From JADLFV01 sp964471555 (GTDB taxonomy: Bacteria > Planctomycetota > Phycisphaerae > Phycisphaerales > Phycisphaeraceae), in the NCBI GenBank assembly GCA_964471555.1, contig CAYYGM010000005.1:1-64000 (forward strand): DNA of 64,000 nt, given 5' to 3'. Positions 58,811-64,000 of this stretch are shown here, piece by piece. Numbering within the stretch: position 1 is the stretch's first letter; every line of letters begins with the position of its first letter. The position numbers were made by a program, and so were the translations under genes. The notes below the pieces were generated by a model. The model searched no databases. It was not told the origin of the DNA and saw only the letters and a list, made by a program, of their open reading frames with translations.

Positions 58811-60001
58811 CTACTGGTCCTGTTCAACAAAGGTGATTGAGTTTACCCATTCGTCAAACTCTTGGCGTTTGGCTGCAACTCTGTCCTTAGGACCAATTAA
58901 TAAGGCTTCGTATACTTTATCATTGTGTGAACATGAAATCACAACGGCAGTGATGTTGTCGTTTTCAAAAATCATTTTAACAGCATCAACTCCGCCAACC
59001 TTCACCGCCGTCGTTTGTAACGTCTCACGCAGTTCCACGTCTTGAAGCTCTGGCAAATCCAGCAGATGTCTGTAAAAACTTGCTTTTTGAAGTATGTCGC
59101 TGGCAAAAAATGCACCGTCTTCTTTCAAGCTTGCGTGAACCACTTCTCCGGATGTATCTACAATTGCTTCGGGGGTATACGGGCCACCCTCAACAACATA
59201 GCTCGCCAGGATGTTGGGGCCAACTCTATACATTGGTTCGTACTCGCGCCAGTTGGCCGGCGCCTTCATGCGAACCGGTGGCGGTGGCGGGCCAACATAG
59301 AGTAATCGTTTCACCTGCATTGTGTTATCTCGTATAACTCCAATGGCCTTGTAGGTATGCCCCAACTCATAATGGACGCCTGAGTCATCGGCATCAATGC
59401 CATTAAATACAGTTGTTCGAGAAACGATAAGTTTAATTGGAGTTCCATCAACGTTGAGCGAGACGCCCTGGAATTGCATGCTATTGTTTCGCGGCGAATG
59501 GCCAAACCCACCCTCGAGGACACCAACAATCTCTGATTCCCCATCTGTCGGCCCTATAACTTCTGATTGTTTGGCTGCACGCAATTGGTCCCTGAGTTCA
59601 AGCAGCTTTCTCTTTTGTGTTGGTGTAAGTTCCAACGTGTTATCCGTCACCTTGATCTTGCCATATTTCCTTGTGTGAACGAAACCATCGTCGAATTCAT
59701 TGTTTATCAGTTCAAGCCGATGCCCCCAGAAGGAAATCCACTGCACTGTTTCTTTGCCGCCTGATGGCACTTTTGTGTAGTTGGGACCCAATGTAAAACC
59801 TGGTTCCGCTATAGCCAACTCAACTTCGAATTCCGGAGGTGTGGCCGGCTCATACGCCTCCTCTTGTTCAGTCTCGCCACAACCTGAAGTGATCACCAAT
59901 GCAATCATTAGAAAGGTAAGTACATGCATGGCGATATGCCTGTGTTGCAGATGCGCACGATCGGGGATCTTTCTGATCGATATCCAGATATGATTCATCA
60001 T
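58811..60001 (-). CDS. Lipoprotein of unknown function, AT-richer than its neighbours
   Basis: 396 residues; GAGGGTGG lies before the ATG at 60001, while an in-frame ATG at 59929 gives a shorter, more standard signal. The lipobox is VITSGC. The body contains no family I recognise: GGKETVQWISFWGHRLELIN, LELTPTQKRKLLELRDQLRA and ASLKEDGAFFASDILQKASF are representative. The codons are much richer in A and T than in surrounding genes, and two inverted repeats flank the gene, both pointing to recent transfer. It should be anchored to a membrane outside the cytoplasm. Confidence 0.72.
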   Translation of the reverse strand: MMNHIWISIRKIPDRAHLQHRHIAMHVLTFLMIALVITSGCGETEQEEAYEPATPPEFEVELAIAEPGFTLGPNYTKVPSGGKETVQWISFWGHRLELINNEFDDGFVHTRKYGKIKVTDNTLELTPTQKRKLLELRDQLRAAKQSEVIGPTDGESEIVGVLEGGFGHSPRNNSMQFQGVSLNVDGTPIKLIVSRTTVFNGIDADDSGVHYELGHTYKAIGVIRDNTMQVKRLLYVGPPPPPVRMKAPANWREYEPMYRVGPNILASYVVEGGPYTPEAIVDTSGEVVHASLKEDGAFFASDILQKASFYRHLLDLPELQDVELRETLQTTAVKVGGVDAVKMIFENDNITAVVISCSHNDKVYEALLIGPKDRVAAKRQEFDEWVNSITFVEQDQ

Positions 60002-60240
60002 CCACCCTCAATCCGACGTGTTCTATGAACTGCCAGTATTATACCGCCTGCAATAGATGCCGCCATAGACATTCTCGCCGATTAGAACAAGAACGGCTGC
60101 CGGATACCATGGTTGGCTCGCTTCCGGCTTGAAACTTACCTGCTCCTGAACCGAACCGGTGCGGGTCGGGGTGGTGGAAGGGCCGCGATACGGGGTGGCT
60201 CGCTGCGGAGGGAGATCAGGGGCCGGGCTGATACAGCGCT

Positions 60241-60292
60241 CCGCGTCTTGGCGGTTTAACAAACAAATCCTGTAAATCCTGTCGATCCTGTC
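60241..60292 (-). repeat. Inverted repeat flanking the lipoprotein gene, right copy
   Basis: Reverse complement of the left copy at 58565-58624: CCGCGTCTTGGCGGTTTAAC, then AAACAAATCCTGTAAATCC and TGTCGATCCTGTCAAAACC. It lies between the lipoprotein gene and dnaX in a 316-base gap with no other supported feature. Confidence 0.75.
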
Positions 60293-60317
60293 AAAACCGA
60301 ATGTTCCGCGGCGCCGA

Positions 60318-62069
60318 TCAATCCTCATCGCGGGTTTCGAGGGGGACGGCGCCGGGGAAAGTGTCGAGCATGTGGCGGACCAGGGGCAGATCGAGGGCTT
60401 CGCGGTCGATGCCGCGGGGGGAGCCGTCGGGTTGGAGAGTGGGGGCGGTGCTGTTGTCGGGGTGGGAGGATGATGAGGCGGGTGAGCCGTTCTGGACTTG
60501 CACGCGCACGCGGCGGCCGAGGATTTCGGTCAGTTGGGTGGTGATCAGGTTCAACGTGCGTTCGCCGCGCAGGTTGTTGAGGGCGTGGGCGTAGCCGGGT
60601 TTGGCGGCGAAGGTGACGGAAGATTCATCGAGCGCGGTGATGAATGCGTACTGGAGCCAGCCGCAGTCGATGCGCTGGGCGGTGCGCTGGCGCAGGGCGG
60701 CCAGGACAGAGTCGGGGGAATTGTCGGGTGTCGGGGAGACGTCGGGTATCGGGTCTCGGGTATCGGGATTCGGGGGTTGCGATTCGGGCGCCGCTGATTC
60801 TGTCTGACCCGAGACCCGAGACCCGATACCCGATACCCGATCCTCACCGCTTACTTTTTTTTTACCCCCGGAAGTTGCAGTACCCGCGGAAGTTGCAGGC
60901 GGTAGCGCCTTGCCTGACAGCAGGGCGGTGACGTCAGCGAAGCGCTCGGCCTGGGCCAGGCGGACGATGGCGGCATCGAGCAGGGCGCGGGGGTTGGCGC
61001 TCATGCGCGATTTCTGCTGGAGGTTCTCGCACAGGGCGATCATGTAGGACAGTGCCGGTGCATCGAATTTCGCAGCCAGTTCGGCGGCGGCGGGGCGGGC
61101 GTCGGCGGGCAGTTCGACCAGATCGCTTTCGATGCCGCAGACGCTGATGAGCATCAGTTGCCGCAGTTGTTCGATCAGGGCATCAACCACTTGATCTGCG
61201 CCGCCGCCGGATGCGGAGTCGATCAGGGCGTGCGTGTGTTGGAGTGCAGCCTTGACGTCGTTTTCAGCGAAGGCGGCAATCAGGCCCATGATGCGGTCGG
61301 CGGCGGGGAGGCCGAACATCTGCTCGATGGTGGTTTCCGTCAGCGGCGACTGGCCGGTGGCGATGAGGCGGTCGAGCAGGCTGAGCGCATCGCGCATGGA
61401 GCCGTTGGCCAGGCGGGCGACGTGGAAGACCGCGGCCGGCTCAGCCTTGATCTTCTCATTCTTGAGCACGTTGGTCAGGTGGTCGGCGATGGCGGGTGTG
61501 GGAATGTTGCGAAAGTCGAAGCGCTGGCAGCGCGACTGGATGGTGGGCAGCACCTTGTGCGGCTCGGTGGTGCAGAGGATGAACTTGACGTGCGGCGGCG
61601 GCTCCTCCATGGTCTTGAGCAGCGTGTTGAACGCCTCACGGGTGAGCATGTGCACTTCGTCAATGATGTAGATCTTGTAGCGGGCGTTGCCGGTGGGTGA
61701 GAGGTTGGCCCCGGCGATGAGCTGGCGGGTTTCCTCGACGGAGCGATTGCTGGCGGCGTCGATTTCGATGACGTTCAGGTCGTCGCCGGTCATGATGGCA
61801 GCGGCCATGCGCTGCTGGACATCCTTGGGTGGATAGTCAGCGCCGGGGGTCTTGGGTGCGTCGTCGATGGTGTCGGGAGCGTTGAGGGCCCGGGCGAAGA
61901 GTCGGGCCATGGAGGTTTTGCCGACGCCGCGTGTGCCGCAGAAGAGGTAGGCGTGGGCGACGCGATCCTGCTCGATGGCGTTGCGCAGGGTCTGGGCGAT
62001 GGTCTGCTGGGCGACGACATCGCCGAAGCGAGCCGATCGATAACGCCTTGCCAGCACGGTGTAGGACAT
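60318..62069 (-). CDS. dnaX: DNA polymerase III subunit gamma/tau
   Basis: 583 residues. AAA+ motifs: Walker A CGTRGVGKTSMARLFARALN, Walker B region IIDEVHMLTREAFNTLLKTM, sensor 1 KFILCTTEPHK and arginine finger area IQSRCQRFDF. The N-terminal start YTVLARRYRSARFGDVVAQQ is typical. Between ALNAPDTIDD and NVIEIDAASN the four zinc-binding cysteines of the family are missing. An A9 run (60855-60863) codes for KKK about residue 403, and both other frames stop at once after it, suggesting a shorter gamma-like product. Residues about 406-450 (RVSGIGSRVSG, NPDTRDPIPDV) come from an inserted repeat. The SRP RNA gene is just upstream. Confidence 0.92.
   Translation of the reverse strand: MSYTVLARRYRSARFGDVVAQQTIAQTLRNAIEQDRVAHAYLFCGTRGVGKTSMARLFARALNAPDTIDDAPKTPGADYPPKDVQQRMAAAIMTGDDLNVIEIDAASNRSVEETRQLIAGANLSPTGNARYKIYIIDEVHMLTREAFNTLLKTMEEPPPHVKFILCTTEPHKVLPTIQSRCQRFDFRNIPTPAIADHLTNVLKNEKIKAEPAAVFHVARLANGSMRDALSLLDRLIATGQSPLTETTIEQMFGLPAADRIMGLIAAFAENDVKAALQHTHALIDSASGGGADQVVDALIEQLRQLMLISVCGIESDLVELPADARPAAAELAAKFDAPALSYMIALCENLQQKSRMSANPRALLDAAIVRLAQAERFADVTALLSGKALPPATSAGTATSGGKKKVSGEDRVSGIGSRVSGQTESAAPESQPPNPDTRDPIPDVSPTPDNSPDSVLAALRQRTAQRIDCGWLQYAFITALDESSVTFAAKPGYAHALNNLRGERTLNLITTQLTEILGRRVRVQVQNGSPASSSSHPDNSTAPTLQPDGSPRGIDREALDLPLVRHMLDTFPGAVPLETRDED
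60741..60841. repeat. Large inverted repeat inside dnaX
   Basis: The left arm (60741-60774) has repeated GGGTATCGGGTCTCGGG units; the right arm (60806-60841) has the complementary GACCCGAGACCCGAG and CCCGATACCCGATACCC. In the dnaX mRNA it forms a long hairpin about 15 bases after the A9 run. It is in frame and is translated into a low-complexity segment. Confidence 0.8.
60855..60863 (-). promoter_or_regulatory. A9 slippery run in dnaX
   Basis: In the coding strand GGT-AAA-AAA-AAA-GTA. One extra A, or a -1 shift of the ribosome, gives KKKSKR and then TGA; one A fewer gives KK-K and TAA at once. Thermus thermophilus dnaX uses an A9 run for slippage to make gamma and tau. Here slippage is inference from the same arrangement. 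Confidence 0.65.
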
Positions 62070-62118
62070 GAGAGCCGATCACCCGCCACGGTTTTCAGAA
62101 ACGCCACGCGAACGCCGC

Positions 62119-62232
62119 GGAAAGGGCGGCCAGGACACCAACGGCACCGGGCCGACGACGCTTAGGGCTGCTCCGATCAAGGCCTGACCCGGTTCACGAG
62201 TCGACCCGTGCATCGGGCCCGGCCGCCTTTCC
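62119..62232 (-). ncRNA. ffs: Signal recognition particle RNA, small bacterial type
   Basis: On the minus strand the apical domain reads GAACCGGGTCAGGCCTTGAT then CGGAGCAGCCCTAAG, matching the conserved SRP RNA tip with GGTCAGG and AGCAGCC. The ends pair as GGAAAGGCGGCC with GGCCGCCCTTTCC, closing a rod of about 114 bases. It lies about 50 bases upstream of dnaX on the same strand, a placement known from other bacteria. A GGACCCC/GGGGTCC hairpin is just upstream of it (62245-62270). Ends are approximate. Confidence 0.88.
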
Positions 62233-62358
62233 ACACGGCGTTGGACCCCACTGTGCAATCCGGGGTCCACCACAGCCCGTCACTGTAGAATGAATACGGT
62301 AAAATGCCAAGCTGCGGCGATGATCGTAGTTTGCAACGGTTCAAATCGAAACCACGCC

Positions 62359-63624
62359 ATGACTTTTTACATCCTCCGAGGCACATTCATCCTGTTGGTC
62401 GCGGCTGTGGCGGCGTTCTACCTGATCCCCAACCAGGAAGGGGCCAATCTCAATTTCTACCAGTTCGCCATCATGCTCACGGCGGTGCTGGTGATCGGCG
62501 GGCTGGTGATCGGCTGGGACGTGGCCATGCGCCAGAAACGGCTGGCGGCGATCAGCGGGGTGTTCCTGGGGTTGATCGCCGGGCTGGTGGCGGCTTTCGC
62601 GCTGTCGTTCGTCATCGACCTGTTCGGCCTGCTGTATCGGCCGGAGGTCACCGCCCCGCAGCCGCAGATCCGGCGCGGCAGCGAGCAATACTTCAACCTG
62701 CCCGACGCTGCCAGCCGCAAGGTGGTGGACACCGCCTGGAAGGAGTACGACGCGCAGATGGAGGAGCAGAACGCTTTCCTCAACCTGCTGGAGGGCGTCA
62801 AGGTGGTGACGGGTCTGATCACCTGCTACATCGGCATCTCCCTGGTGCTGCAGACCAAGGACGACTTCCGCTTCATCCTGCCCTACATCGAGTTTGCCAA
62901 GGAGATTCGCGGCCAGAAGCCGACGGTGGTGGACACCTCGGTGGTGATTGACGGGCGGATCGTCGATCTGCTGCAGACGCACATCATCCAGGGCATGTTG
63001 ATCGTGCCGCGTTTTGTGCTGGACGAGTTGCAGACCATTGCCGACTCCTCGGACAAGCTCAAGCGGGCCCGCGGGCGGCGCGGCCTGGAGATGCTGCAGA
63101 AGCTGCAGGAAGTGCGTCTGGTGGAGGTGCACATCGACGACAGCGAGGTGGAGGGCAGCAACGTCGATCTGAAGCTGATCTCCATGTGCGAGCTGCGGCA
63201 GGGTCGGCTGATGACCAACGACTACAACCTCAACAAGATCGCCACGCTGCGCGGCATCGAAGTGGTGAACCTCAACGACCTGTGCAAGGCGTTGCGGCCG
63301 GTGGTGCTGCCGGGCGAGCTGATGAACGTGCGCATCGTCAAGGCGGGCGAAGGCCCCACGCAGGGCGTCGGCTATCTGGACGACGGCACCATGGTGGTGG
63401 TCGAGCATGGTCGCGATCGCATCGGGCAGGAGTTGGCCGCCACGGTGACCAGCACGTTGCAGACTTCGGCGGGGCGAATGATTTTCGCCCGCTATGAGGG
63501 GACCGTGACGCCGGTCAAGGCGCCTGCGGCTGCTGCGCCTGCGACTGATGCGCCGGCCGAGCCGCCTGCCCCCGGCGGTCCGCACGCCTCGAATCCAGCC
63601 CGCAACCCGCGACGTTCGAGTTGA
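62359..63624 (+). CDS. PIN-TRAM domain membrane protein (YacL-like)
   Basis: 421 residues from the ATG at 62359; an ATG at 62290 is in frame but overlaps the promoter side of the SRP RNA gene. Four hydrophobic helices (FILLVAAVAAFYLIP, FAIMLTAVLVIGGLVIGWDV, GLIAGLVAAFALSFVIDLFG, and GLITCYIGISLVLQ) precede the PIN nuclease domain VVDTSVVIDGRIVDLLQTHI, with acidic residues also in MTNDYNLNKIA. A TRAM domain (VRIVKAGEGPTQGVGYLDDG) follows. The tail is rich in A and P. It may be a membrane-bound ribonuclease, as in the YacL family. Confidence 0.86.
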   Translation: MTFYILRGTFILLVAAVAAFYLIPNQEGANLNFYQFAIMLTAVLVIGGLVIGWDVAMRQKRLAAISGVFLGLIAGLVAAFALSFVIDLFGLLYRPEVTAPQPQIRRGSEQYFNLPDAASRKVVDTAWKEYDAQMEEQNAFLNLLEGVKVVTGLITCYIGISLVLQTKDDFRFILPYIEFAKEIRGQKPTVVDTSVVIDGRIVDLLQTHIIQGMLIVPRFVLDELQTIADSSDKLKRARGRRGLEMLQKLQEVRLVEVHIDDSEVEGSNVDLKLISMCELRQGRLMTNDYNLNKIATLRGIEVVNLNDLCKALRPVVLPGELMNVRIVKAGEGPTQGVGYLDDGTMVVVEHGRDRIGQELAATVTSTLQTSAGRMIFARYEGTVTPVKAPAAAAPATDAPAEPPAPGGPHASNPARNPRRSS

Positions 63625-63636
63625 GCGGCAATGCCG

Positions 63637-64000
63637 TCAGACGACAACCCGCCAGCGATGGCTTCCGCGGACCGGCTGTGGTTTGATGGACGGCAACACG
63701 ACGTCCGCGGTCACACCCTTGGGCAGCGACAGTCTGACGTCGGCAAATCCATTCTGGCGCCGCCATCGGGACACAATCACCCCGCGCGGCGTCGGCAGCG
63801 TGATGCGGCAGTGGTCCGCCAGCATGAGGGCCGGCTGATATCGCACGCGCGTCCAGCCGGCCGCGGTCTGCGTCACGCCGCCGAGCGATCCCATCAGGTG
63901 GTAAATGGGGTGAGCGGCCCAGGCGTGGCTGAATGTCCTGTCGTAGTCGGCCGGAGGCCTACCCGTTTGCGGGTCCAGGCAGAATGTTTCCGTACATCCG
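63637..64000 (-). CDS. C-terminal end of an alpha-L-rhamnosidase-like (GH78-type) enzyme, cut by window
   Basis: The last 120 codons of a leftward gene whose start is outside the window. ETFCLDPQTGRPPADYDRTF then SHAWAAHPIYHLMGSLGGVT is the pattern at the end of the catalytic barrel of GH78-type enzymes (SHAWSAHPxY). The rest, TAAGWTRVRYQPALMLADH and ITLPTPRGVIVSRWRR, matches the C-terminal beta-sandwich. It suggests another sugar-use locus to the right. Family call rests on a short stretch. Confidence 0.65.
   Translation of the reverse strand, partial: GCTETFCLDPQTGRPPADYDRTFSHAWAAHPIYHLMGSLGGVTQTAAGWTRVRYQPALMLADHCRITLPTPRGVIVSRWRRQNGFADVRLSLPKGVTADVVLPSIKPQPVRGSHRWRVVV

Noticed and set aside
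62341..63585. Leftward frame of 414 codons opposite the PIN-TRAM gene
   Set aside because: Antisense, histidine-rich shadow of a gene with clear PIN and TRAM motifs.

Overview
The window looks like a chromosomal segment of a GC-rich planctomycete, most likely of the class Phycisphaerae. Supporting signs are several exported proteins with C-terminal PEP-CTERM anchors, paired dockerin-like repeats of the type GDANGDGMINLADLQILG, planctomycete-style pseudopilins, a release-factor-like protein, many genes without a clear Shine-Dalgarno sequence, and rich carbohydrate metabolism. This assignment is inference from family content only.

Layout. 1-4303 (minus): a tight operon of two-subunit class I fumarase-type hydro-lyase, a YeiH-type permease and a CoA-acylating methylmalonate-semialdehyde dehydrogenase cut by the window edge. 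4427-17487: a carbohydrate locus in which three gene types occur as neighbouring or near-neighbouring paralogous pairs (two clan GH-A-like secreted hydrolases, two pseudopilins, two PEP-CTERM jelly-roll proteins), with an ArgH-superfamily lyase between the hydrolases. A GntR/LacI-type regulator is transcribed divergently from a GH38 alpha-mannosidase across a strikingly symmetric double promoter. 17488-18457: a decayed epimerase gene and an IS5-type transposase remnant. 18458-29516 (minus): an eight-gene, translationally coupled surface-polysaccharide operon (deacetylase, GT4-GT4 fusion, GT4-GT2 fusion, three GT2 enzymes, and a Wzm/Wzt-like ABC exporter). 30010-36307 (minus): a second sugar module with GH43, a sodium:solute symporter whose C-terminal tail is out of frame, and a large exported protein of unknown family.

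36799-41614 holds a PEP-CTERM protein with a possible haem motif, a solitary restriction-endonuclease-like protein, a metal efflux permease fused to an HMA domain, and a membrane protein. 41636-57160 is mainly housekeeping: MazG-like, Dxs, PurE, an ABC ATPase, M42 peptidase, CPBP protease, RF-like protein, HD-GYP protein, PrcB-like lipoprotein, TrmB, a bilobal aspartic-protease-like PEP-CTERM protein, an aminotransferase and ThrS. 57699-64000 holds a CorA-like transporter, an AT-richer lipoprotein gene flanked by inverted repeats, dnaX with the SRP RNA gene just upstream, a PIN-TRAM protein, and the C-terminal end of a rhamnosidase-like gene.

The most notable signals are: the A9 run in dnaX followed by stop codons in both alternative frames and a large inverted repeat; loss of the DnaX zinc-module cysteines; the face-to-face promoters at the mannosidase locus; the duplicated hydrolase/pilin/PEP-CTERM set; the two-DTG exported protease-like protein; and several families of palindromic interspersed repeats. 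All family calls are from reading the translations; no database search was run.
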